A DNA stretch of 64,000 bases from the NCBI RefSeq assembly GCF_025961225.1, contig NZ_JAOQNG010000002.1:673501-737500 (forward strand). The letters are read 5' to 3'. The translations under genes were made by a program, and so were the position numbers. Position 1 is the stretch's first letter. Each line of letters begins with the position of its first letter. Below the pieces are notes generated by a model, which had not been told where the DNA came from, searched no databases, and was given only the letters and a program-made list of their open reading frames with translations. The stretch is from Azospirillum canadense. Its GTDB lineage: Bacteria; Pseudomonadota; Alphaproteobacteria; Azospirillales; Azospirillaceae. Below are positions 52,111 to 60,356 of the stretch, piece after piece.

Positions 52111-52989
52111 ATGATGGCATCCCCAAATCCTATCGCACCACCCCCCATCAATTCGCCGGACGACGATCCCCTGCCGCCCACGGACGGCGGACGCTGGGGT
52201 CGCATCCCGGCTTGGTGGCTCGGCCATCCGGACATCGACGCCGACGGGCTCGCCGTCCTGGCCGCGCTGTCGACCTACGCCAACGCCCGCGGCGAATGCT
52301 GGCCGTCGCAGGCGACCCTGGCGACCGCCCTGAAGCGCAGCCGCAGCACCGTGAACCGCATCCTGGGCCAGCTGGCCGAAGCCAAGGTCATCGAGATGCA
52401 GCCGCGCCGCTCCCCCTCCGGCGGTCGGCTGTCCTGCCTCTACCGGCTGCGGCTCGTTCCCGGCGACGGCGCGGCCCTCCCGGATTTTGGCCCGGAATCC
52501 GCGCCGCGGAAGGCTGTGCGGCCACGCGACAGCGTTGTCGCGTCCGCCGACTCCCCCCGTTCACCGGTGCGACAGGAACAGCCGGAATCCGAACAGACTC
52601 CGGACTCGCTCCCCACGCACGAGGCCGCGACCGCTAAGACCGTTCCGGCGGACTGGACGCCGAGCAACGATGACTTGGCCTGGGCGCGGGGCCGCTTCGC
52701 CGACATCGACCTCGGCCGGCATGTGGAAGGGTTCTTGTTGCGCTGCCAAGCCCATGGCTACCGGTATCGGGACGCGGGTGCAGCCTGGAAGGCGTGGCTG
52801 GCGCAGGATGTGGCGGCGGGCAAGGCTCCGCTGGCGACGGTCACGGCCGGATCCGGCGCGAACAACCGTCCTGAGACCGCCCGCGGTCCGGAAAAGGCGG
52901 CGGAGCAACGGCTTGGTGCCTGGATGGCCGCCGCGGCGCGGCTGAACGCGGCCGGCCGGCCCTCTTGCCCGCAACAACCCTGGCGTTGA
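52111..52989 (+). CDS. Winged-helix replication-associated protein
   Basis: 292 residues. N-terminal HTH_36-type winged helix (about 35-115: ALSTYANARGECWPSQATLATALKRSRSTVNRILGQLAE), a Pro/Ser-rich linker, and a C-terminal helical domain (DLAWARGRFADIDLGRHVEGFLLRCQAHG...AWKAWLAQD) like the primosomal/DnaT-type domains of phage and plasmid replication proteins. Divergent from repA across the iterons. Likely a helicase-loading or accessory initiator. ATG 52111 or 52114 are both possible. Confidence 0.75.
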   Translation: MMASPNPIAPPPINSPDDDPLPPTDGGRWGRIPAWWLGHPDIDADGLAVLAALSTYANARGECWPSQATLATALKRSRSTVNRILGQLAEAKVIEMQPRRSPSGGRLSCLYRLRLVPGDGAALPDFGPESAPRKAVRPRDSVVASADSPRSPVRQEQPESEQTPDSLPTHEAATAKTVPADWTPSNDDLAWARGRFADIDLGRHVEGFLLRCQAHGYRYRDAGAAWKAWLAQDVAAGKAPLATVTAGSGANNRPETARGPEKAAEQRLGAWMAAAARLNAAGRPSCPQQPWR

Positions 52990-52997
52990 GGATCGGC

Positions 52998-53621
52998 ATG
53001 ACCGCGATCGTAACCTCCCTGCCGCCCCGCTCCCCGCTTCCCTTCGATCCCGGCATGCCGGCCGCGGACCGCTGCGCCATGCTTGCGGCCGCCCTCCCGG
53101 CGCCCTTGCAGGAGATTCTGGCCCACGGCCGCGTCGCGCGGCGGACGCGCTTCACCGACGATGGCTTCGACGGGGTGACCGAGGACTGGACCCCGCCCGC
53201 GACCGTGACCGAGCAGCATGTCCGAATGGCCCGACGGGCATTGGACGAGCTGGCCGCCACCGTCCTGACACCGGTGTCACCGGAGCATCTGCTGGCGCGG
53301 ATCCTCGCCCTTCTGAGCCATTACCCCGCCAAGGGGATGACGCCGGAGGTGGAGCAATTGGTCGCGCTCGACTGGGCGGAGGATTTGGGGGAATTCCCGT
53401 CCTGGGCCGTGGACACCGCCGCGCGGACGTGGCGCCGGACCCGGAAATGGCGGCCGTCCATCGCCGAGATGCGGGCCCTGTGCGCCGAATCCTGCGCCGA
53501 GGAACGCGCCCTGGCGACGCGGTTGGCCGCCATCGCGTCCAGCGCGCCGGAACCGGGCGGGAATCATCGCTCCACCCGCGTGCAGTCGCTGGCGGCCGGG
53601 GCCATCCGGAGAATGCGGTGA
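52998..53621 (+). CDS. Replication-region protein of unknown function
   Basis: 207 residues from ATG 52998 with TGAGGATC upstream, 8 bp after the winged-helix gene. Mostly helical; the section LGEFPSWAVDTAARTWRRTRKWRPSIAEMRALC looks like helicase-loader-type proteins encoded next to plasmid or phage initiators, but I cannot name a family. Operon position suggests a role in replication. Confidence 0.65.
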   Translation: MTAIVTSLPPRSPLPFDPGMPAADRCAMLAAALPAPLQEILAHGRVARRTRFTDDGFDGVTEDWTPPATVTEQHVRMARRALDELAATVLTPVSPEHLLARILALLSHYPAKGMTPEVEQLVALDWAEDLGEFPSWAVDTAARTWRRTRKWRPSIAEMRALCAESCAEERALATRLAAIASSAPEPGGNHRSTRVQSLAAGAIRRMR

Positions 53622-53653
53622 CCGACGCCCGCACTGTCCAGGCGGTGCCAAAG

Positions 53654-53671
53654 CGCGAGCCATGGCTCCAT
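53654..53671 (+). repeat. Solitary iteron downstream of the replication operon
   Basis: CGCGAGCCATGGCTCCAT, a full match to the iteron consensus and also preceded by AAAG, 1.6 kb from the main array. It lies between the replication-region gene and the racemase pseudogene. Confidence 0.75.
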
Positions 53672-53679
53672 AGGGGACG

Positions 53680-54884
53680 TTACGCCGGCGCCGTCTCGCG
53701 GTGGGGGGCACGCGCCGTTTCGGGTTCCGCGGTGGCCCCGGGAACGGTGCGGTAATGGCGGGGCACCCGCGGGCCGAGCAGCGGAATCGCCGCTGGAGGC
53801 AGGCCACTCCGCTCCGCCAGCGCTTCGGCGGGAAGAGTCGCACCGCCCTGGCTCCCGAGCAGCACCACCTCGTCGCCGGGCTGGACGTCGGGGACGCTGG
53901 AGACGTCGGCGAGAAGGCCGCTCATGAAGGGCGTTCCCAGAATGGGCACCTCTTGCCCGCGGACCAGCAGGCTCCCCCCGGCGAGGCGGAGGAGATGGTG
54001 CGCGTCGGAGAAGCCGATCGGCACCAGCGCGGCGCGCGTCCGGCGGCTCACCGACAGCGCGGCGCTCCCAGGGATCCGGTCGCCGGGCTCCAAGGTCGCC
54101 AGCCGGATGATCCGCGCCTTCACCGCCATCACGGGCGTGTAGGGAAAGGGCATGGAGCCCGGCATCGCGCGAAGACCATAGAGCAACGACCCGCAGCGCA
54201 CCGCCGTGCAGCCGATGCGCTGCGCGGCCGTCGCCAGCGCCGCGTCGGCGAGCGCGGAACCGCTGAGCGCGTGCACCAGCGGCGGCAGCAGGCCGGCTGC
54301 GCCACCAGCATGCCGAACCGTTCCAGCTCCTTCAGCCCGGCCATGCTCCCGTGACCGGACAGATGGGTGTAGAGGCCGGCGAGCCGCAGCGCCGGTGTCC
54401 GGGCGATGGCGGCGAGCAGATCGAGCAGCGAGCCGGGCGGTGCATTGAGGCCGCCGAATCCCGTGTCCGCCCGCACATGCACCGGGACCGGTGCGGCGGT
54501 GTCGGTGCGGACGGCGGCCCGCGCCAGCTGTTCCGCCTCCACGACACTCGTGACGGTGGCGGCCAGGCCTTGCGCCGCCAGGGCCGTCGCCTGCTGCGGC
54601 AGTGGCGGGTCGAGCACCAGCACGGGCCGCTCGATCCCGACGCGGCGCAACGCCGTGCCCTCCTCCAGGTCGGCGACGACCAGCCCGTCGACACCGGCGT
54701 GCTGCAACGCCCGCGCGACGGCCGGCGCCCCGTGCCCATAGGCGTCGGCCTTCACCACCCCATAGACGGCCATCCCCACGGGAAGGTACCGGCGGAGAGT
54801 CGTCAGGTTGCGGCCCAGCGCGTGCAGGTCGATGTCGGCCCAGACGGTCGGGAACCGCCGCCGGTCCAGGGATGCGCGTGTCAT
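53680..54884 (-). pseudogene. Alanine racemase, frameshifted and lacking catalytic Tyr
   Basis: The N-terminal part begins at ATG 54884 (ATGA overlap with the sigma factor gene) and has the PLP lysine motif GVVKADAYGHG (K45). Near 54290-54306 the frame shifts by one base: the first frame degenerates after MLVAQ, while the other frame continues AGLLPPLVHALSGSALADAAL to the stop at 53680. The C-terminal domain keeps RCGSLLYGL. However, the usual catalytic region VGYADGYP reads IGFSDAHH (Tyr to Phe) and CMD reads FMS. Composite length, about 401 codons, is normal. A one-base deletion fits; a sequencing error is possible for the shift but would not explain the lost residues. Confidence 0.8.
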
Positions 54885-55654
54885 GCGCGCCGCGGGGCGG
54901 ATGGCCGCAATCGGGACGCGGACAGGCCGTCCCGATGATCCGGCACGGATTGGCGCAGGTGCGCGCGAACCTGCTGGATCCATTTCCGGGCCAGCTCTTC
55001 GGTCACCGACATGGCCTCGGCGATGGCGGTGTAGGGCTGCTCCTCGATGAAGCGCATGTGCGCGGCCCGGCGCACGCGCGCGTCGCGGATCTGGTCGAGC
55101 GAGCGAAGCACCTTGAGAAGCAGGGCGCGGTCGGCGTTGGTGCGTTCCGGATCGTCGCTCTCGCGCGCGCCGCTGCCGTCGGCGAGAAGGGCGACCTCGT
55201 TCAACGAGCCAACCAGCACCGGGCTGCGCTGGTGGGAGCGGTGGGTGTCGATGAAGTGGTTGATTGCCGTGCGCCGCAGCCACGTCCGGCATTTCACGAT
55301 CGAACGCGCGTAGACCGGCAGCGCTTCCGACAGGTTCAGGCAAAGGCCGCTGAGGCAGTCGTGGATTTCCTGCCGGTTTCCCTTGCAAAGGCGATGGTAC
55401 GTCCAGAAAAGGTCGGCGTGGTAACGGCACCAGAAGACCCAGAACGCCGAACGGTCGCCCTGCGCGATACGGTCTAGAAGGGAGGCGTCTTCCATTTGCT
55501 GAAGATCGCGGTCGTCGCGGAACAGGCGCCCACCCTTTTCGAAGGAGGCCTTGTCGAAGGGGGGTGGGCAGGGGCGGGGCCGCATGGCCCCACGCCTCCG
55601 GTCCGCCATGTTTCCGATTGCGACCGCAGGCTTAGATTGTATGTTCTGCCGCAT
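54881..55654 (-). CDS. ECF-like sigma-70 family sigma factor
   Basis: 257 residues from ATG 55654. Region 2 at about 55-125 (LLDRIAQGDRSAFWVFWCRYHADLFWTYHRLCKGNRQEIHDCLSGLCLNLSEALPVYA...CRTWLRRTAINHFIDTHR) and region 4 helix-turn-helix near the end (IEEQPYTAIAEAMSVTEELARKWIQQVRAHL). No anti-sigma gene is adjacent. Long N-terminal leader (about 50 residues) before region 2; a downstream ATG in it could be the real start. The ribosome binding site lies in a perfect hairpin, suggesting post-transcriptional control. Confidence 0.85.
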   Translation of the reverse strand: MRQNIQSKPAVAIGNMADRRRGAMRPRPCPPPFDKASFEKGGRLFRDDRDLQQMEDASLLDRIAQGDRSAFWVFWCRYHADLFWTYHRLCKGNRQEIHDCLSGLCLNLSEALPVYARSIVKCRTWLRRTAINHFIDTHRSHQRSPVLVGSLNEVALLADGSGARESDDPERTNADRALLLKVLRSLDQIRDARVRRAAHMRFIEEQPYTAIAEAMSVTEELARKWIQQVRAHLRQSVPDHRDGLSASRLRPSAPRRA

Positions 55655-55656
55655 AA

Positions 55657-55689
55657 AACGTCCCTTGCGCGTTATGCCAAAGGGACGTT
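55657..55689 (-). promoter_or_regulatory. Hairpin sequestering the ribosome binding site of the sigma factor
   Basis: On the minus strand AACGTCCCTT (55689-55680) pairs perfectly with AAGGGACGTT (55666-55657) around a 13-base loop; the start codon follows two bases later. The AAGGGA of the second arm is the only Shine-Dalgarno candidate. Another inverted repeat, ACGTAA/TTACGT (55718-55740), lies in the AT-rich region upstream. The rest of 55741-55912 shows nothing recognisable. Confidence 0.55.
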
Positions 55690-55912
55690 CGCTGCTCGGG
55701 ATGTGTGAATGATCTGGACGTAAATTTTTATGCGTTACGTATGTATTGTGCGCGACAAAAGCTGGACAAACGAGGCTGTTGTGATTGGGTTTTGCCCGCT
55801 GTGACAGAAGATCGCGGGCGGAGCCACCGGTTGGCGCCCCGCGTTTGCAGCACAGCAATCATTTTCGTTTTGCGGGGAAGAAAAAGAACCCCGAAACGGC
55901 GACGCGACGCGG

Positions 55913-56473
55913 TCACCCCAAACGGATGCTGGTGTCGTTCAGGAAGGCGTAGGGCGGCACCACAAGGTTGGCCGGAGCGGGCCCCCGGCGGATGCGGGCC
56001 GACGTGTCGTATTGCGAGCCGTGGCACGGGCAGAACCACCCGCCATAGTCGCCGCGCGGGTCGGTCGGCTTCTGGCCCAGCGGCACGCAGCCGAGGTGGG
56101 TGCAGATGCCGATGACGACCAGCCACTCCGGCTTCTTGACGCGCTTGTCGTCCGCCTGCGGGTCCGGCAGGTCGTTCAGCGCGACCGAGCGGGCCTCCTG
56201 GATTTCCTCCGGCGTCCGGTGGCGGATGAAGACCGGCTTGCCGCGCCAAGTGACGGTGAGCGATTGACCCACGGCCACCGGCGCCAGGTCCACGTCGATG
56301 GACGCGAGTGCCAGCGTGTCGGACGACGGGTTCATGCTGTCGATGAAAGGCCAGATCGCCGCGGCGGTGCCGACCGCGCCCACCGCCATGGTGGTCAGGT
56401 AGAGAAAATCGCGCCGCTTGGCATGTGCGTCGGCTTCACCGGCGGAGCCATACGCGGGCGTCGGGTCGTCCAT
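55913..56473 (-). CDS. petA: Rieske iron-sulfur subunit, orphan
   Basis: 186 residues. Twin-arginine-like start KRRDFLYLTTMAVGAVGTAAAIWPFID anchors it, followed by the Rieske cluster motifs CTHLGC and CPCHGSQYD. Normal partner of cytochromes b and c1 in the bc1 complex, but petB and petC are not adjacent, so either an additional Rieske copy or a relocated subunit. No alternative partner is evident nearby. Confidence 0.92.
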   Translation of the reverse strand: MDDPTPAYGSAGEADAHAKRRDFLYLTTMAVGAVGTAAAIWPFIDSMNPSSDTLALASIDVDLAPVAVGQSLTVTWRGKPVFIRHRTPEEIQEARSVALNDLPDPQADDKRVKKPEWLVVIGICTHLGCVPLGQKPTDPRGDYGGWFCPCHGSQYDTSARIRRGPAPANLVVPPYAFLNDTSIRLG

Positions 56474-56527
56474 GGCAAACCTCCCTTGATCGTTCGGAGG
56501 GCGCCGTCCAGAGGGGCGGACAGGGAA

Positions 56528-57496
56528 TCAACTTCGGGCGACGCGGCGGGTTCCATCGTGGGGCGTGCGGGACGCACGGATTTCGGTGAACACCCGCTTG
56601 ATCTCCGGATAGCGGTCCTTGACCGTCCGCTCGATCCGCTCCAGCGCCTCTTCCACGTGGCCGGCGGCAAGGTCGTCGCGGACGTCCACGCTGATGTTGG
56701 AGACCACCACCTCGGGGCCGAGATGCAAGGCCAGCACCTCGTTGACCCGCTCCACCGCGGGCTCGGCCTCCAGGATCGCGCGCACCCCGTCGACGAGGTC
56801 GCGGCGTGCCGACTCCCCGATCAGCAGGCTTTTCGTCTCATAGGCCAGGAAGGCCGCGGTCACCGCCAGCACGCCGCCGATCAGCACCGACCCGATCCCG
56901 TCGTACACCGGGTTTTCCAGCACGACCTCGGCGGTGATGCCGGCGGCGGCGATCAGCAGGCCGATCAGGGCGGCGCTGTCCTCGAACAGCACGATGAAGA
57001 CGGTCGGGTCCTTGCTGGCGTGCACCGTCTCGAACACACCGGCGTCGCCGCGGCGCGCGTTGAACTCCCGCCAGGCGACCACCCAGCTTACCGTCTCCAT
57101 CACGAAGGCGACGCCCAGCACGGCGAAATTGATCCAGGCGGATTCGATGGGCTGCGGGTGCAGGATCTTCTCCACCCCCTCGTAGACGGAGACCACGGCG
57201 CCGCCGGCGAAGATGACCAGCGCCACCACGAAGGGCCAGAAATACAGCTCGCGCGCGTAGCCGAAGGGATGGCTTTCGTCCGGCGGCTTGCGGGCGCGCC
57301 GGATGCCGACGAGCATCAGCGCCTCGTTGCCGGTGTCCACCACGGAATGCACCGCCTCGCTCAGCATGGAGGAACTGCCGGTGATCGCCGCGGCGACGAA
57401 CTTCGTGACGGTGATGGCGAAGTTGGCCGCGATGGCGGCGTAGACGACCTTCGTCGATCCCTCGGCCTTTGATCCTTCTGCGGCGCTTTGCGTCAT
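56528..57496 (-). CDS. Cation diffusion facilitator metal efflux protein
   Basis: 322 residues from ATG 57496 in an ATGA overlap with the YihY-type gene. Six hydrophobic helices, motifs SSMLSEAVHSVVDTGNEALMLVG (metal site region, His/Asp) and HPFGYARELYFW. C-terminal ferredoxin-like domain with VNEVLALHLGPEVVVSNISVDV. Exports a divalent metal (Zn, Fe, Mn, Co) by proton exchange. Metal not determinable. Confidence 0.92.
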   Translation of the reverse strand: MTQSAAEGSKAEGSTKVVYAAIAANFAITVTKFVAAAITGSSSMLSEAVHSVVDTGNEALMLVGIRRARKPPDESHPFGYARELYFWPFVVALVIFAGGAVVSVYEGVEKILHPQPIESAWINFAVLGVAFVMETVSWVVAWREFNARRGDAGVFETVHASKDPTVFIVLFEDSAALIGLLIAAAGITAEVVLENPVYDGIGSVLIGGVLAVTAAFLAYETKSLLIGESARRDLVDGVRAILEAEPAVERVNEVLALHLGPEVVVSNISVDVRDDLAAGHVEEALERIERTVKDRYPEIKRVFTEIRASRTPHDGTRRVARS

Positions 57497-58413
57497 GCCA
57501 TTCCTTTCGTCGGCCCCTTTGTCGGTCCTTCTGCGGCCGCGCCGTGCCGGGCGGCCCGTTCGCGGTGCGCGCGGCTTCCGATCCGCTCGGAATAGGCGCG
57601 GGTCAGCTCCGCCCCGAACAGGAAGATGGCGGCCGAATAGTAAACCCACATCAGGATCAGGACGAACGACCCCGCCGCCCCGTAGACCGTCGCGACTCCG
57701 CTGGTGCCCAGGTAGAAGCCGATCAGGAACTTGCCTACCGCGAACAGGAAGGCGGTGACCGCCGCCCCCAGCCAGACGTCCATCCACGGGATCCAGGTGT
57801 CGGGCAGGATGCGGTAGATCATCGCGAACAGCGCTGTCAGCACCAGCCAGGACATGCCGACGTCGAACACCCACAGCAAGGTCGGCAGGGCCGGCAGGTA
57901 GCTGGCGGCCCAGGTGCCGAAGGCCGCCAGCGCCGCGCTGACCACCAGCGAGACGATCAGCAGGAAGCCGATGGCGCCGATCAGCGCCAGCGCCTTCAGG
58001 CGCACCTTCACCAGCCAGGTAATGGTCGATTCCTGCGGCGGCGCCGCCTTCCACACGCGGTTCAGCGCGGCTTGCAGCTCGGCGAAGACGGTGGTGGAGC
58101 CGACGACGATGGTCCCGATGCCGATCACGCTGGCCCAGACGCTGGTTCCCCGGTTGCCGGCGCGGGCGATCAGTTCCTGCACCGTGTGCGCGGCGTCCTG
58201 CCCGATCAGTGCCCCCAACTGGTCGACCAGCGCCCCCCGCGCCGCCTCGTCGCCGAAGACGAGGCCGGCGAGCGCGATCACCAGGATCGCCAGGGGCGCC
58301 AGCGAGAAGATGGTGTAGAAGGCGATGGCCGCGCCCAGGCTCATCGCGTCGTCGTTCAGCCAGCCCATGGTGGCGTCCGATACGATCTCCCACCCACGTC
58401 GCAACGCCGTCAT
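57493..58413 (-). CDS. YihY/virulence factor BrkB family membrane protein
   Basis: 306 residues with six hydrophobic helices; family landmarks NDDAMSLGAAIAFYTIFSLAPLAILVIALAGLVFG at the start and YYSAAIFLFGAELTRAYSERIGS at the end. Co-translated with the CDF gene. Function of this family is unresolved (it was once called ribonuclease BN by mistake). Confidence 0.9.
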   Translation of the reverse strand: MTALRRGWEIVSDATMGWLNDDAMSLGAAIAFYTIFSLAPLAILVIALAGLVFGDEAARGALVDQLGALIGQDAAHTVQELIARAGNRGTSVWASVIGIGTIVVGSTTVFAELQAALNRVWKAAPPQESTITWLVKVRLKALALIGAIGFLLIVSLVVSAALAAFGTWAASYLPALPTLLWVFDVGMSWLVLTALFAMIYRILPDTWIPWMDVWLGAAVTAFLFAVGKFLIGFYLGTSGVATVYGAAGSFVLILMWVYYSAAIFLFGAELTRAYSERIGSRAHRERAARHGAAAEGPTKGPTKGMA

Positions 58414-58674
58414 TCCACGCCTCCGGTCCAGCCGCCATTGCCGCCGCGCTCCCGGTCCTGGCCCCGATCCTGACCGCGAGCAAAGACGGTAACGGCCGGG
58501 TGGGCATTCCGTCGCGCGGATGATCCTTCGGGCGCGAGGTGCCCGTGCCGCTCATCCCGGCCATGCGCCGCCCCTTGCAACGCTGAAATCCCCGGCGTGG
58601 TTCTGCAAACTGTGGTCTGCTGATGCGCAGCAACCGGTCCGGAACCGCACCGGACCATATTGGGGAGGGGATCC

Positions 58675-60261
58675 TTGATCCGAGACTTCTGCCGGCCCGG
58701 CCGGTCACCGGTCGTCGCCAGCGAGGCGGTGGCCGCCACGTCGCACCCGCTCGCCACCGCCGCCGCCTTGGAAATCCTTCAGGCGGGCGGCAACGCCGTG
58801 GACGCCGCCATCGCCGCCGTCGCCGTCCAGTCGGTGGTCGAGCCGCACATGACCGGCATCGGCGGCGATTGCTTCGTCCTCTACGCCCCGGCTGGCGGGC
58901 CGGTTCTGGCGCTCAACGGCAGCGGGCGGGCGCCGGCCGCCGCCAGCGTCGCGGCGCTCGCCGAACTGGGCGTCACCGGAGAGATCCCGCGCCACGGCGC
59001 CCACGCCGTCACCGTTCCGGGCGCCATCGCCGCCTGGACGCGGCTGCACGCCGACCATGGCCGTCTGCCGCTCGGCCGCCTGTTCGAACGCGCCATCCGC
59101 TACGCCGAGGAGGGCTACGGCGTCGCCCCGCGCGTCGCCCACGACTGGGCGAACGACGCCGCCCTGCTGGAGCGCGACGAGGGCTGCCGCGCCGTCTTCC
59201 TGCCGAACGGCCGCCCGCCGCGCGCCGGTGAACGCCACGCGCAGCCCCTGCTAGGTCAGCGCCTGCGCGACATCGCCCGCGGCGGGGCGGCGGCCTTCTA
59301 CACCGGTGCCACGGCGGAATCGCTGGTCGCCTTCCTGCGCGCCCGCGGCGGCCTGCACACGCTGGACGACTTCGCCGCGGCGATGGATGGGGCGGAGTAT
59401 GTGACGCCCATCAGCACCGACTACCGCGGCTACGAGATCCTGGAATGCCCTCCCAACGGCCAGGGCCTCGCCGCGCTGATGATCCTGAACACGCTCGGCG
59501 GCTTCGACCTGTCGGAGGGGCTGGACGACGCCACGCGCCACCACCTGCACGCGGAGGCGACGAAGCTCGCCTACCATCACCGCGACGCGCTAATCGGCGA
59601 CAGCGGCCCGGAGGTCGCGGCAACGCTCCTGTCCGACGCGGTGACGCAGGCGCTGCGCCGCTGCGTCGACCCGACCCGCGCCCAGCCCCCCGTGCTGTGG
59701 ACGGAGGCGGAGCACAAGGACACCATCCACCTCTGCGTGGTGGACCGCGACGGCAACGCGATCTCCTTCATCAATTCCATTTTCCACGCCTTCGGCAGCG
59801 TGCAGCTGGATCCGGCGACCGGCGTGCTGCTGCACAGCCGCGGCACCTCCTTCCGGCTGGTCGAGGGGCACCCGAACGCGCTGGCGCCGCGCCGCCGGCC
59901 GATGCACACCATCATCCCCGGCCTGATCCGCAAGGGCGGGCGGACGGTGTGCCCCTTCGGCGTGATGGGCGGGCAGTACCAGGCAGCCGGCCACGCCGCC
60001 TTCGTCTCCGGCGTGATCGACCGCGGGATGGACGTGCAGACGGCCATCGACGCGCCGCGCAGCTTCGCCTTCAACGGCGTGCTGGAGGTGGAACGCTCCA
60101 TCCCCGACGCCACAGTGGCGGAGTTGGAGCGGCGCGGCCATAAGATCACCCGACGCGCCGACGCGCTCGGCGGCGCGCAGGCCATCTGGATCGACCACGC
60201 AACCGGCCTGCTGGTCGGCGGGTCCGACGCCAGAAAAGACGGCTGCGCGCTCGGTTTCTAA
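58675..60261 (+). CDS. Gamma-glutamyltransferase family protein
   Basis: 528 residues from the TTG at 58675, placed just after GGGGAGGGG; TTG 58660 would leave no ribosome binding site. Ntn-hydrolase with self-processing at the Thr in HKDTIHLCVVDRDG (normally DTTH). GGNAVDAAIAAVAVQSVVEPHMTGIGGDCF, ECPPNGQG and MGGQYQAAGHAAF are typical. No signal peptide is visible, so probably cytoplasmic. It faces the amidase across two hairpins. Could act on glutathione or gamma-glutamyl compounds. Confidence 0.9.
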   Translation: MIRDFCRPGRSPVVASEAVAATSHPLATAAALEILQAGGNAVDAAIAAVAVQSVVEPHMTGIGGDCFVLYAPAGGPVLALNGSGRAPAAASVAALAELGVTGEIPRHGAHAVTVPGAIAAWTRLHADHGRLPLGRLFERAIRYAEEGYGVAPRVAHDWANDAALLERDEGCRAVFLPNGRPPRAGERHAQPLLGQRLRDIARGGAAAFYTGATAESLVAFLRARGGLHTLDDFAAAMDGAEYVTPISTDYRGYEILECPPNGQGLAALMILNTLGGFDLSEGLDDATRHHLHAEATKLAYHHRDALIGDSGPEVAATLLSDAVTQALRRCVDPTRAQPPVLWTEAEHKDTIHLCVVDRDGNAISFINSIFHAFGSVQLDPATGVLLHSRGTSFRLVEGHPNALAPRRRPMHTIIPGLIRKGGRTVCPFGVMGGQYQAAGHAAFVSGVIDRGMDVQTAIDAPRSFAFNGVLEVERSIPDATVAELERRGHKITRRADALGGAQAIWIDHATGLLVGGSDARKDGCALGF

Positions 60262-60283
60262 AGCGAACTTCCGTTCGCTTTAG
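60258..60283. terminator. Hairpin overlapping the gamma-glutamyltransferase stop codon
   Basis: CTAAAGCGAAC (60258-60268), loop TTCC, GTTCGCTTTAG (60273-60283): a perfect 11-bp stem that includes the TAA stop. It is followed by only a few Ts. A second perfect palindrome, CGGCCGCACGTGCGGCCG, lies at 60315-60332. Together they separate the converging genes. Confidence 0.65.
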
Positions 60284-60356
60284 ATTCAAACGGCCTCACA
60301 TGCCGGCCGGGCTTCGGCCGCACGTGCGGCCGGGACCGCCGTCGCGGTCCAGCGGA

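Noticed and set aside
51457..52227. Several short open frames within the iteron array (for example 51790-52227 minus)
   Set aside because: Their peptides are translations of the repeat itself (recurring SIARA/GAIARA patterns) and have no start signals.
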